Assembly: GCA_015680685.1 (NCBI GenBank)
Contig: MNCI01030700.1
Coordinates: 829-64,828 of the forward strand
DNA from: Gnetum montanum
Taxonomy: Eukaryota > Streptophyta > Gnetopsida > Gnetales > Gnetaceae
DNA: 64,000 bases
Direction: 5' to 3'
The notes under the pieces are model-generated. The model saw only the letters and a program-made list of their open reading frames with translations. It was not told where the DNA came from and searched no databases. The translations under genes were made by a program, and so were the position numbers. How positions within the stretch are numbered: the stretch's first letter is position 1; the number at the start of each line of letters is the position of its first letter. Shown here piece by piece: positions 11,606 to 22,275 of this stretch.

Positions 11606-12880
11606 GGTATGCCTACTTGTCGGAAACGTGGCTTTGCAAGACCATTTTTCCGTTGCACTGCACTGTTTTAGCTGTGTTTCATGTATTATTTAGTCCAGGG
11701 AATCTTATTCTTTTTATAAGTTTGGTGTTGGTGTTTTTGTTAGAAGGACCTGGAAATCCTTTACATAATTGGGAGTGGCAAATTAGCAACTTTTGAGCTT
11801 CGCCTTCAGTTGAGTAAACAACTCAAAAGTTTATGTGCCTTCCAAGCAAGCCGTCTTATCCTTCTTGCCTGCAGTGATTTGAGCTGCTTTATCGTTCCTG
11901 TCTGCAGTGGATTGATAGAGAGAGACAAAGTTCGTGGGCGAAGACCACATTAACCACAAATGTTGTTCCCATACCAACTTGTGGAACGTGACTTTCCAAA
12001 ACTACTTTTGTGTTTCACTACATTGCTTTATCTGTGTTTAGTGTATTGTTTAGTCCGGGTTGGTCGGACGGTAAAAGTCAAACATTTCCCAAACCTACTT
12101 GTGGAACGTGACTTTCCAAAACCACTTTTGCGCTGCACTACTTGCTTTACCTGTGTTTAATGTATTGTTTACTCTAGGGAATTTTATTCCTTTTAATTTC
12201 ATGTTCCTGTTTTTGTTACAAGGAACTGAAAACCTGGCAAACTACGACTTTTTGAGGTTCACTATCAAATGAGTAGTTTATGCACCTTCCGAGCAAGTCG
12301 TCTTACCACCACCACTGTCGTAACAAAGCTGGATCCGAATGTAGCCCGAACTCGAGAAAATTGAACTGTATCAGCAAAGAGTAACAAAGCTGGATCCGAA
12401 TGTAGCCCGAACTCGAGAAAACTGAACTGTATCAGCAAAGAAATCCAGTTCCTGTTTTTGTTACAAGGAACTGGAAAACCTGGCAAACTACGACTTTTTG
12501 AGGTTCACTACCAAATGAGTAGTTTATGCACCTTCCGAGCAAGTCGTCTTATTGCCTGATGGAGGCAAAATTCATGGGCCAAGACCACATTAATTAAAAC
12601 CCACAAACGTTGATAATCCATTGGCAATGGGTTCCAAGTCTATCCCTCTGCAACATCAATTGCTCGGTTGGTCAGCAATTACAGAAACTGTGGAACAGTC
12701 AAACATTTCCCATACCTGCTTTGGAACGTGACTTTCCACGACCACTTTTGTGTGGCATAAATTGCTTTACCTGTGTTCCTTCTGGAACCTCACTTTCCAG
12801 GACCACTTTTGTGTTGCATACATTGCTTTACCTGTGTTTAATGTATTATTTAGTCCACGGAATCTTATTCCTTTTATTTA
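11606..12880. repeat. Shuffled tandem array upstream of the MATE-like gene
   Basis: A module of about 95-120 bp recurs with its GTGGAACGTGACTTTCCA-like head at about 11620, 11981, 12101, 12720 and 12781. The head is followed by a conserved CACTTTTGTG, TTGCTTTACCTGTGTTTAAT and TATTRTTTAGTCC body. The head is an imperfect dyad (TGGAA...TTCCA) enclosing ACGTG in four of five copies. A second module (TGAGTAGTTTATGCACCTTCC type) is interspersed. ACGTG is the core of plant bZIP/bHLH sites, but regulatory use is inferred. Confidence 0.75.
12207..12551. repeat. Direct duplication of about 100 bp flanking a 61-bp tandem pair
   Basis: 12207-12305 and 12451-12551 are near-identical, sharing CTGTTTTTGTTACAAGGAAC and GAGGTTCACTA. 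Between them a 61-bp unit beginning AACAAAGCTGGATCCG is repeated at 12322 and 12383 with one visible mismatch. This is the youngest part of the array. Confidence 0.8.
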
Positions 12881-12979
12881 AGTTTCGTGTTGGTGGTGTT
12901 GTTACAAGGACCTAGAAATCCTTTACATAATTATCATTACATGTAATAATTTCTGTGATAAAAAGTTCAAGTGATTATT

Positions 12980-12994
12980 TATTTTATTTGACAG
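12980..12994 (+). promoter_or_regulatory. Possible 3' splice site before the MATE-like ORF
   Basis: A T-rich tract ending in TTATTTGACAG precedes the coding ATG by 40 bp and coincides with an abrupt change from AT-rich to GC-rich sequence. This would fit an intron in the 5' UTR. No donor site was assigned. Confidence 0.35.
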
Positions 12995-13034
12995 AGTCGA
13001 GTTCGCAAGGTGGAAGCCAACAGCTCCACAAGCA

Positions 13035-14414
13035 ATGGAGCAGCATCTAACTATAGCCCTCAACACAGCAGTGTCGCTGCTTATCCTGGTGCTGCTTGGC
13101 CTGAGGGATCTAGCTGGTGGCAGCATTGGAATCGCTTTGGCTAATATTACCGTGTGCAACGTTCACCATCTGAACCTGAAAACTGTTCCAATCGCTCTGG
13201 GGCTGGCGCTCATGGCCCTGGCGAAGCTGCCGCCACTGCTCGTGAAAATGGGTCACGACCCATCCGTGGCCGGCATAGCCCAAACGTACTGTGCATGGGC
13301 GCTGCCAGACCTACTCACCCACTATATTTTGAAGGCAAACACGGCAGTACCAGCGCCGGCTCAGGTGTTTTGGGTTTTGTTGCAAGCGGTTTTCACGACT
13401 GTTATCGCATTTCCCGGCAGACTCGGCGTCCGTGGCGTCGCAATCGCATCGTGGCTGGCACGTCTCGGAGCGGCTTCGTTTGCTGCGACAAGGCTTGTAC
13501 CACCAAACAGAGAAACAGCCAACACAAGAGACCGCCGTGCAGTAGAATTAGCAGCGGCAAGCCGACAAGCAAGGCTGTCTGAAAACTCCATACACATCTG
13601 GACTTTCGCAGAGGAGGATGAGAATGAAGAGGGAGTAGAAGCGGACGCGGACAACAACGCTTCGCAAGCAAGCACATCGGAAGCAGAAGATGTCGAAACA
13701 ACGGAGGCGGAAGCGCAAGCAACAGCGGCACCAGCAGAAACGACAGAGCCGGGGCGTCACAGCAACGGCCCGGAGCCGGAAGCAAACTCATCATCTGAGA
13801 TAAACGAAACGGATTCGGCCATGGCGGCAGCACCAGCAGCCGCATCTCTGTTCTTAGAGTTGCTGGTGTACGCGATTCTGGTGCTCCTGGTGGGTCTGCT
13901 GCCTTCACCGGTTCAGTCCGTCGAGGGCACGGCAACGCAGATTCACATTATGTGGCTCCTGCGAGAGTTGGCCTGGGCAGTTACCGTCACTCTCAACAGT
14001 TGCTGCCTAAAACAAATTTATTCTCAGCTACACGTACAGGTACAGCAATCAAATGTTCCAAACCTCAAGAATATCATGCTAACGTGGTATCTGGGCCTCT
14101 TTGTTGGATTGGTGCTAGTGCTGGTATTATTGTGTATTGAATTCATTGTGGCTCTCTGGCTTTGGAAATCCTTGATCGAGGTGCTGCCGTTGGTAGACGA
14201 GATTTTCTTGCCGGCAGCTGCGTGGGCGCTTCCGGTGACAGCGTTGTGGACTTTGAGTAGCGGCGCGGAGGAAGGCGCGTCTGCAGTTTTGTGCAGTAGG
14301 ACGTCTGCCTGGGCTAGCACCATGTGGATAAGGCCTGCAACGATGATCTTGGTGGCGTTACCGGTTTCGGTCGTGTCCGCTTTCTGCTCAACCAGAATCT
14401 ATCATCGTGAATAG
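13035..14414 (+). CDS. Divergent MATE/DETOXIFICATION-family transporter-like protein
   Basis: 459 codons, ATG to TAG. MATE proteins export organic compounds in exchange for H+ or Na+ across the plasma membrane or tonoplast. The N-terminal half resembles the plant DTX48-51 type, whose genes are often single-exon: GSIGIALANIT (residues 33-43), GHDPSVAGIAQTYCAWALPDLLTHYIL (about 74-100; an unbroken match in order to the family's QDP, QTY and LPDLLT positions), then GVRGVAIASWLAR (about 131-143). A loop of about 90 residues that is rich in Glu, Ala, Ser and Thr follows (about 160-260). The C-terminal half has four or five hydrophobic segments, but the family's RVGNELGA region is unrecognisable. 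Family members have about 500 residues and 12 membrane helices. Segments after helix 1 and the last helices are missing here, so function is doubtful. The ORF is much richer in GC than its surroundings. Alternative: a decaying MATE copy kept open by high GC. Confidence 0.55.
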   Translation: MEQHLTIALNTAVSLLILVLLGLRDLAGGSIGIALANITVCNVHHLNLKTVPIALGLALMALAKLPPLLVKMGHDPSVAGIAQTYCAWALPDLLTHYILKANTAVPAPAQVFWVLLQAVFTTVIAFPGRLGVRGVAIASWLARLGAASFAATRLVPPNRETANTRDRRAVELAAASRQARLSENSIHIWTFAEEDENEEGVEADADNNASQASTSEAEDVETTEAEAQATAAPAETTEPGRHSNGPEPEANSSSEINETDSAMAAAPAAASLFLELLVYAILVLLVGLLPSPVQSVEGTATQIHIMWLLRELAWAVTVTLNSCCLKQIYSQLHVQVQQSNVPNLKNIMLTWYLGLFVGLVLVLVLLCIEFIVALWLWKSLIEVLPLVDEIFLPAAAWALPVTALWTLSSGAEEGASAVLCSRTSAWASTMWIRPATMILVALPVSVVSAFCSTRIYHRE

Positions 14415-14514
14415 TTTACAGCGTTTCATGTAGTTAATGGGGCTATCTTGTGCTCCATATGGGTACCCATTTCATAAGGATGCTAATATAAAGTTGTGTC
14501 CGTATTTATTTCTG

Positions 14515-14520
14515 AATAAA
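14515..14520 (+). terminator. Polyadenylation signal AATAAA after the MATE-like ORF
   Basis: A canonical AATAAA about 100 bp past the stop codon, in sequence that has returned to AT-rich. The position suits a plant 3' UTR. Confidence 0.45.
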
Positions 14521-15677
14521 ATCATGTAGTTTTCATCATTCATGAAAAGAAGGATGACTGTCCTGTATGTAATAAGGGTGGAAGCCTACAAGTTTGGTTT
14601 TTAAAGCAGTTAACATGAACCATGGTCTAGGTATATAAAAATTTCTATTCTTTTATTATTAGAGATGGAACGTACAGGATAAGGATTTGCCTTTGCGGAT
14701 GTTTAATGCATTGCATGGTATGAATGTTTCAAAGCTACCAACTTTCCGTCGCGAATTCAATGTGTCAGGCGTAAAATGTACATGTATCATCATCATCACC
14801 ACCCGCTCATGTATACATGCAAGTCTAAGAGACGCATTTGTCGAATTAATTGACGGAGAAAATCTGACACCGATATAAACCCACGAGCAGTCGTTTTAAG
14901 TACCTGAAAACGTAGTTGACAGCACTAGCGCCCAGGTGGCAGCGGCCCACATCGTACTGCCTAGTCTAATTGTATACGCTTCAGAATTGAAGCTTAAACA
15001 AAGGTAAAGCTGTGCGTAGTTCTCCGTATTTTTAACGACAAAGGGAAAACAGTAACTAAGATTTCCAAGCTATCAGTTGCCTTGCATACGAAGTCGGCGT
15101 GCACAAAAGGTCCCTATTACTGTTGTTTAGTGGTGTGCTATGCATCAAAAGATCCCTATTACTGTTGTTTAATGGTGTCACTGTTGAGGTACCTACCTTA
15201 GATTATTGTTGCTGAAAAATGTATAAAATTAACCCATATAGTCAATCAAATTTATTGCGTAAAACACATATAGATATATATATATCTATCCAGTGTATCA
15301 AATTCCGAAATTCCTTGTGTTGGAGCAGATTCAGATTGCAACAAAAAATTTGGGCCATGTGCCCCGAGCGGGAACGACTCGATGCTGAAGTTAGTAGAAC
15401 TGAATCAACATCCAAAGCACGTATGAGGTGAAGGCTGAAGGATTTGGAGGCTTGAATCGCAGGCAGGGTAAAAATTAAAATGTTGCAACTTGTGTGCTTC
15501 AAATCCAAAGCACTTAAAAGTTAAAAACGTGTGGAACCATTCAGAACTAGCAATAATATAGTATTGTTAAAATAATATTGCAGCTTCTCCATCCATACAT
15601 AGACGTCGAGCAATTGTATTAATTATTAATACAACCACTTTTAGATTTTATTGCAGGGAAAAATTTGGTAATACTTG
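14521..15677. other. Intergenic stretch right of the MATE-like gene
   Basis: No recognisable gene. Small ORFs at 14687-14878 (+) and 15242-15508 (-) have no family I recognise. A 42-bp tandem pair lies at 15104-15187 and a (TA)n run near 15272-15285. Confidence 0.5.
15104..15187. repeat. 42-bp tandem duplication
   Basis: CAAAAGGTCCCTATTACTGT at 15104 recurs as CAAAAGATCCCTATTACTGT at 15146, followed in both by TGTTTARTGGTGT. Confidence 0.8.
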
Positions 15678-16325
15678 TGTTGGAAAAAAGAGGGCACAAC
15701 ACCACGAATTGGCTTGTGCAGTATTTTTCGACTTGTGTGTTAAAACCAAGATATAAACTAATAAGACAGCAGAACTAAAGTGCAAAATAACAACATCCAA
15801 TAACACAAGGACTCATGTGGTTCACCTTTCTTTCTTTGGGCAAACTCCAAAAAAATCTTCTTCCACTAATAAATAGTAAAAAATGTCTTTCTACTTAATT
15901 ACTAAAGGTATAAAAAATTGACACACCCTCAAGAAAAATATTCTTAGAATAACAAGAAGAAATCTCATACCCCTTTAGGAAAATTTTGTAGAAACCCATG
16001 CTCACAAGGTTTATTTGTGTGTCTCTCCCTTTGCCCTCTCTTTCTCACTTTGGCCATTGGCTTTTCTTCTACCCCTTCATCCATTTGCCATTTCCTTTGG
16101 ATTTATAGTTAAGGAAAATGCCTTGTGCTACCTAACTTAGGTACCCTTTGTTGAGGGCTGCCTAACTTAGCAGCCAACTTGGGCAGCTAATTTTGGTTGC
16201 TAACTTAGTAGCCAATGTGGGTGGCTGATTTTTGTTGGCTTCGTAGGTAGCCTTCCTTCCCCTCTTTTTTATTTATTTATATTAATGTGACATGGGCTTC
16301 ATATTGGAGGGACCCACACACATCA
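15678..16325 (-). repeat. 3' LTR of element D
   Basis: 648 bp, begins TGTTGGAAAAAAG and ends ACACACATCA in the plus reading. It pairs with 39657-40321. Both contain repeated CTAACTTAG(C/G)(T/A)A(G/A)CC blocks near the TSS-distal end. Confidence 0.88.
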
Positions 16326-16327
16326 AT

Positions 16328-16338
16328 CTCCCCCTCCC
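16328..16338 (-). promoter_or_regulatory. Polypurine tract of element D
   Basis: GGGAGGGGGAG on the minus strand, two bases from the 3' LTR, where it would prime plus-strand synthesis. Confidence 0.75.
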
Positions 16339-16625
16339 AACTACATAAAGGGCTTAGCCATTCCATAATTTCTCGACAAACCCCCATCTTGTCCTTGGAT
16401 ATGGTTCTTGTCATCATATCCAAACCATTTTCACTTGTGTAATCTTCTCCATTTCCAATTGCTTGGAATTTAATACATCTCATATCCAGTGATACCTCGC
16501 ATCAATATGCTTTAACCTTGAATGAAAAGAAGCATTTTTAGAAAGATGTATAGCACTTTGACTATCACAGTACAAGATATACCTATCTTCCTTATGCTTG
16601 AGCTCCTATAGGAATTTCTTCATCC
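16339..16625 (-). pseudogene. Element D RNase H, C-terminal part
   Basis: The minus strand reads YILYCDSQSAIHLSKN and then SFHSRLKHIDARYHW (about 16487-16600), the typical end of copia RNase H. It continues directly from 23616 once element B and one copy of its ACAAT duplication are removed. A stop follows FL early in this part. Confidence 0.85.
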
Positions 16626-16630
16626 ACAAT

Positions 16631-17439
16631 TGATGGGACGCGATATCTCATACACGATATTGCGTCATCCCCCACGATATCGTGTACGCGATATCACGGT
16701 TCGCTACCAAGTCTATAAATAAGAGGCAACTCTCCCTTTGTTTCTAATCTAGATCTAGACCCTTAGCAAAAATCTGGTAGTTTTACCTCTCTAAAGATAG
16801 AATATTTTCCATGTGCCCATAGTAGGAGCTCCAAAGTGAATGGTTCCTTATTTGAGCAAATATTGTACTTGAACACATGTTTGTGTACAACCATAAAGAC
16901 AAACTTCTTAGATAAACCTTGCAGTGCATGGAATAGGCTAAATAGGATTTTATTTACTATTATTTATTGTTTATCATTTAAATGCTTTATTAGTAATTAA
17001 TTCTCTCTCAACCCTTCTCTCCTAGTTAAGTGCCTCAGTACGACCGCTTCGAGCACGTGCATTACGCTTGGTGATCCTAGCAACGAGTAGCGTTTGGTAA
17101 CCAAGGTTGCATTGGTTCAGCGTGTGAATGGTAAGTGGGAACATATGCTGACGGTAGGTTAATTAAGACTTACTTAGTTAGTTAAAGTTAGTAATTAGTC
17201 TCTTCACCCTTCACCTTATCAGCATAGGAGATAAAACTGAAAATAAATACAAATCATATACCTCATACTTACTTAACCATAAACCGTAACAACTACAAGT
17301 AAGTTTAGGAAGACAACAAATAATAAACCTTAAGTGTTCCATGAGGCGTGTAGGCACTTAGTCTGTGGAGTTCAACCGGATTGCATGTGCTACGCTTGTA
17401 TTCATATGGTTCAATGTAGGGGTACCTCGCCACTCATCA
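16631..17439 (+). repeat. 5' LTR of element B
   Basis: 809 bp, TGATGGG to TCATCA. TATAAATA lies at 16714-16721. The stretch just upstream (16639-16702) is a cluster of GATATC dyads. The partner LTR lacks a short segment after the TATA box (AGATCTAGACCCTTAGC), hence the length difference. Confidence 0.92.
16639..16702 (+). repeat. GATATC dyad cassette in U3 of element B
   Basis: CGCGATATC, ACACGATATTGCG, CACGATATCGTG and TACGCGATATCACGG follow one another just upstream of the TATA box at 16714. The 3' LTR copy (22847-22892) has the same kind of units in different number and order, as does element E. Confidence 0.8.
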
Positions 17440-17440
17440 T

Positions 17441-17458
17441 TGGCACCGTTGCCGGGGA
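17441..17458 (+). promoter_or_regulatory. Primer-binding site of element B (tRNA-Asp type)
   Basis: TGGCACCGTTGCCGGGGA, one base after the 5' LTR. It matches the complement of the plant tRNA-Asp(GTC) 3' end at 17 of 18 positions. Confidence 0.9.
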
Positions 17459-17582
17459 CTAAGTGTTTGTGCACTAAGTAGAACATAGGAGATCACTCAC
17501 ATCATTGGGAGCTTAAACGAACCTTAGGGTTAATCAAACAAAAAATTTTATAACGGTTAATCAGCACACCGAATAAGACACA

Positions 17583-19890
17583 ATGTCTTCTTCTTCTTCT
17601 CATAAGAGCACTTCACCACCTAGGGATCATACAAAGAATAGTCGGCAATCTAAAACACAACCAAAATCTGCCAGTTCCTCAACAATATAGGGTGGTGTAT
17701 ACTCATCTTAATGAGTATATACCCAATTTTACCTTTATCCTCCATCAGGATGAATAGATGCACTGGAGAGACTTGCAAGGTAACATAGTGTTACCTCCAG
17801 ATCATGCAGTCCCCAACATGCTCCTCCGTGCTTTGGCACAGATTGACATGACTCAGCTCTATGTTGAATACCTTATAGGCGATTTTGACACAAGGGATTA
17901 TCATCCCACAGAAGCACAACGTCTTAGGGACTCAAGGTAGGAGAGCCATCATACATTGTTGAAAGGCAAAGGGGTCCCGCACGTCCTAAGTGAAATTAGA
18001 GATGGTGAACCACTTATAATGGGTTCTCCATCAAATGATGTTCCCCCTCCAAATGATAGTGAGGAGGTGGGGTATCAGAACCTGTGCTCCACGATACAAA
18101 ACCCTGGTTCTGATCCCCATGAACACCAACTGTCCACTAAGGGAACAACAACACATGACAAGGATGGGTACTTAGATCGTCATCACGATCGGGGTCGAGG
18201 CCATAGAAGAGAAGGTAGGAAACATTGTCATTGTGATGGTTCTCCTTCTTCTTCCCCTTCATCTCATCATTCACCCTCTCCTTCCACATCATGGTGTAGT
18301 CATAGAGAGCATAATGGTGAGGATAGAGGTAGAAAAAATGAGAGACCTCGACGAGAAAGTCGAGAGAGAGGACAAGGGCATGAGCAAAGGGAAAGTAGGG
18401 AACAAACGTAGACATCATAGATGTCATGAAAGAGATGATCATGACGAACCCCTACTTGCCATCCAAAGCATGCTAGATATTACGGAGGCAGTGAGAATAC
18501 CAACAAGGCATCAAAAGGATAGTCAAATCAAGCGCTTAGACATGAACAATATCCCACGCTTCAAAGGGGGATACCACACGGATTCGCAAAATCATTTACA
18601 GGCATTCCACGATGCCTACACCTTGCAAAACATAGAAAATGAGTGGTAGAAACTGAAGTTGTTTCCCAGGACACTCATAAAGGAAGTAGAGAGTTTGTAC
18701 CGGTCACCATTAGGAGGTGGAGTACAATGTTAGAACTCTTCAACGATAAATATCAAACCTACTCCAGAGTGCCTCACTTGTGTAAGAAGATCCAAGGATG
18801 GAAGCAAGGTACTTACGAACCCTTGGATGCTTCCATGGGCTGCTACTATGCATTGTTACATCATTGCCCAGGCCATGGTTGCGCACAGTGGGATCAACTC
18901 CGCCATATCGTAGATGGGCTACGGTATGAAACTAGGAGAACCCTTTGGACTTATGCCCAAGGGAGATTATCAGAACTTAGATCCCATGAAATTCATCGCT
19001 TGTTGGAACAAGTAGCCAAAGAATAAGGGGAGCTACGAAAAAGAGAGAGTGTGGAAGAATATAACCATGATCCTTCCCTTTGGAAAAGGGGAGTAAGATT
19101 TTGCGATGAAGAGGATGAGTCACCACTCAAAGAGTTGGTGAACAAAAAGACCTTGCTGCTCTAGAACCTAACAACAGAAGTCGCGGCTAAGGTAGATCAG
19201 ATACAGGACACCTTTGATAGTAGACTTGAACTTGTCCCGAAAATGATAGAGGAGTCTAAGGAGGAATGAAGTAGTAACAAAGATAAGAAAAAGTAGAGAG
19301 ATTTAGGCCTTACACGTGACAAGGGTAATGGGAAAATAACTATCTCTGATGAGGTTGTGGATTCAGACATAGACAATGATGGTGGATGTGAGATCTACCA
19401 ATATGACCATCCCAAGGGATTTTGTCCAATCATCTCACATCTACAAGAGTCTGGGGTGTATGCACTTAACTCGAGACTCAATATACGGCAAATACCCCGA
19501 AGGTTACCTTATCCCCAAGGTAACCCAAGACAGTTCCACCAACCATTAACGTACTATCCAAGTGGAACTCCACCACAACCCATTAGATAACATGAGCAGT
19601 GGTAACATCCACAGTCATGGGGGATGCCACCACCGAAACAACAGTACCCTTACTGGCAACCAGACCTGTATGGATACTATGTGCAGCAGCCGATTTCTCC
19701 AAGTGACTCCATGGGTCACACAACTCCCCAACATGACTACCAGGTTTTGGAGTACTTTAGAAGGACTCCTTCTCCTCTGGGAGACACTCCACATCCATAC
19801 CATCCTCCTAATCCATTCGCCTCTCTTTCGCTAGTAGTTCCCATGCCACCAGCTCCAACAATGCAAGGGGAACTCCCCACTAAACTGTAG
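17583..19890 (+). pseudogene. Element B gag polyprotein
   Basis: Starts MSSSSSHKSTSPP at 17583, about 125 bp after the primer site. A hydrophilic Ser/His/Arg-rich region (about 18170-18410) precedes a segment with PRFKGGYHTDSQNHLQAFHD (18546-18610) and the gag core (18727-19026: ELFNDKYQTYSRVPHL, GWKQGTYEPLD, HIVDGLRYETRRTLW). The C-terminal tail is rich in Pro, Tyr and Gln (19500-19890). Most of it lies in one frame that continues into protease. Breaks are isolated TAG/TAA stops (for example 17938, 19024, 19888) and a pair of compensating shifts around 18410-18650. No zinc knuckle is seen. It would form the particle shell. Confidence 0.88.
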
Positions 19891-20082
19891 CAACGTAATG
19901 CTACGAGAGCTGTAACCATTGAACTCATTGCTAGTTCTGACAACCACAAAAAGAGAAGACATTTCTTTAGAACCAAAAGCCCAGACAAGCTCTCACAACT
20001 ACAAGTGGTTGAGTCTAGGTATGCTCCTCCAACAAATAAGGCTTCAAAGCACCCTTCAGTCCAACAATAGAGCTTAACGCAT

Positions 20083-20589
20083 ATGATTATGTTAACACAT
20101 ACCGTAACTAACTGGATCAAGCTAGGACACCTTCCCAAGAAACTATCTGACCTTGGAAGTCCCTTAATCTATCTCCAAGTCGTCGGGAATGAACCACATA
20201 AGGCTCTTCTTGACTTAGGTTTTGGAATCAACTTAATATCACAAGAAATGTATCAATCCTGGAACCTGACCCAACTTAAGAAGAGCAATATTCAACTAGA
20301 GTTGGCAAACCAATCCATCACCATTCCCTTGGGATTGGTGGAGGACATTGTTACCACTGTGTGTGGTTGGTCATACCCAGCCGATTTCCTAGTGATTGAA
20401 GTTAACAACAATGAAGGGGACTTCCCAATTACAATGGGAAGGGCATGGCTAAGCACAATAGACGCATGCCTAGGGATTCGGGATCTTTCCTTGGAGATAT
20501 CTAAGGTAAATATTTATGAAAATATTGAGAAGAAGAAAGTTCCATGCATCACATACAGTGATTCATTGGGTGATGACATGGAGGAATGA
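20083..20589 (+). pseudogene. Element B aspartic protease domain
   Basis: 168 open codons in the same frame as gag. It reads PLIYLQVVGNEPHKALLDLG, then LANQSITIPLGLVEDIV, PADFLVIEV and FPITMGRAWLSTIDA, the Athila-type retropepsin pattern with the flap and the closing LG-rich strand. The catalytic triad position is DLG instead of D(S/T)G. Element C keeps DSG at the same place, so the B enzyme is probably inactive. It would cleave the polyprotein. No pol follows. Confidence 0.88.
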
Positions 20590-20944
20590 TTGGCATCTCC
20601 TCCATGCAACAGGTGTGCCCTAGAAACTCTAAGAAAAAGATGCCTGTATGTAGTAACCAAACAAGTAGTGGACACCCCATGGTTGACAACTAGTCCAAAG
20701 AGCAAACCAACATGCATGGAATGAACTGGGGGAATAACTCATGCCCGCAATGAAGGCATAGAGACATTGGAATATGAGCGTCGTCGACTTCCACCTCTTA
20801 ATCTAAGAACATCAATGGAGAGAAGTTGGGCGATTTTACGAAGTTCAAATAGACGTTTATTATTTTGGATCTCTTCCTTTCCATTTAGTCATGAGGGAGA
20901 TGGCCACCTATGGTAATCATTTGGAGCCCTCAGTTATTTTTAGT

Positions 20945-21040
20945 TTTTTTTTACACATTTTTGTTTTACATGTTTTTGTTTTACACGTTTTTGTTTTACA
21001 AATTTCCTTAATTTTTCTTATTTTTGTTTTACAACATCAT
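20945..21040 (+). repeat. T-rich 18-bp tandem units
   Basis: Four to five copies of TTTTTGTTTTACAYR-like units in a row. The analogous region of element C (31010-31130) has scattered TTTTATAC/TTTTACAC words. Confidence 0.7.
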
Positions 21041-21050
21041 TATACTTTTC

Positions 21051-21052
<2 letters not shown>

Positions 21053-21080
<28 letters not shown>
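21053..21080. repeat. (TG)14 microsatellite
   Basis: Uninterrupted TG dinucleotides in the 3' non-coding region of element B. Confidence 0.95.
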
Positions 21081-21084
<4 letters not shown>

Positions 21085-22275
21085 CCACTGTGTAAATTTT
21101 TCACCCAATAAGTATTCTTCATGATGGTATGAACTGTTTTTATATTGATTGCTAATGTTTGGTTTTTACCTTTAAGTCATGATGTTGATACTAAGGTATG
21201 TTTTTCTTGATATGATAGGCAATGCGTTCACTTCGTTCATACATCCATGATTTCTATGGTCTTTCTTAGCTTGGAAATGCATAGTTCCTTTCTAAATAAG
21301 AACTATAACGAATTGGTGACTGGGCATTTCTCAAACTAAGGAAGGACTCAAGGATTGAAAAGGGTGTGACTTCAAGGGAACTTGATGCATTTGTGTTGGC
21401 CGTTCTCTTTGGTGCTTGGATGTTTTCTTCTTGATTTTTCTTATCGTTTCAATGTTACTCAATTATTGAGAAGTTGAGCTAATAAAAATAACAAAGCCTT
21501 TGCATGGTATGGTTCTCACTCATAAATATATAAAACACAAAAAGAAAAAAAAATAAATAAAAAAACTATGAGAATTCAAAGCACACCCCTTAGACAAAAT
21601 AATCTATTGGGCTACAAGCACTAGTTATGGAACTAAAATAAACATGTTCCCTCTAACTAAGGCCTTCTCACTTCCCATTCTCTCCTCCTTCGTTTCGTCA
21701 AAATGGTGGTGACTCTTTGGTGGAAACATTCTTGTTACTTCAAGGGGATGGATTGGCCGAATGCATTAATGCGAAGTCACTGGATGTGGTTTGTTTAAGG
21801 CTGGACTTGGAATGGGATCTACTAAGTCACATTAATTATGAAATACACAAGGGACTATACACTACCTTGTTCTTGAGACTCCATTCCATTCTCTCCTCTC
21901 CATCCTTCTCTCCATTATTCACCTCATTGCTGGTTGTATCATTAGTGTATATGTTGGTTGATGCATTGTTTTCTTTTTGGTAAATTCTTGCAGTTAAGAC
22001 TTTAACTCTTGTCCCAAATGACATTCCTAGAGCCTATGGACTCTTTGAATGTGGGTTTGTCAGGGCATTAAGGGCATGAGCCTACTTTGGGGAGGACCCA
22101 CTGACATTACTATTTGGTGCACCAGTTAACTTCTTTTCCCTAACATTTTTGCAATCCATTTTATTTTGTTCATTTCCATCTTGACATCCCTTTCATCAAT
22201 GTTACAATTGTCTCTTTTTATCCATCTTTCTTGTTCTTTCTTCTTTCTCCATTCTATCGCTACTGGAGGTTCGCT

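Noticed and set aside
13154-13935. Several overlapping ORFs on both strands inside the MATE-like gene
   Set aside because: They arise from the high GC content of the region and have no family resemblance. The 459-codon frame explains the interval better.
18137-18442. 101-codon minus-strand ORF opposite B gag
   Set aside because: Shadow of the Ser/Arg/His-rich coding region on the plus strand.
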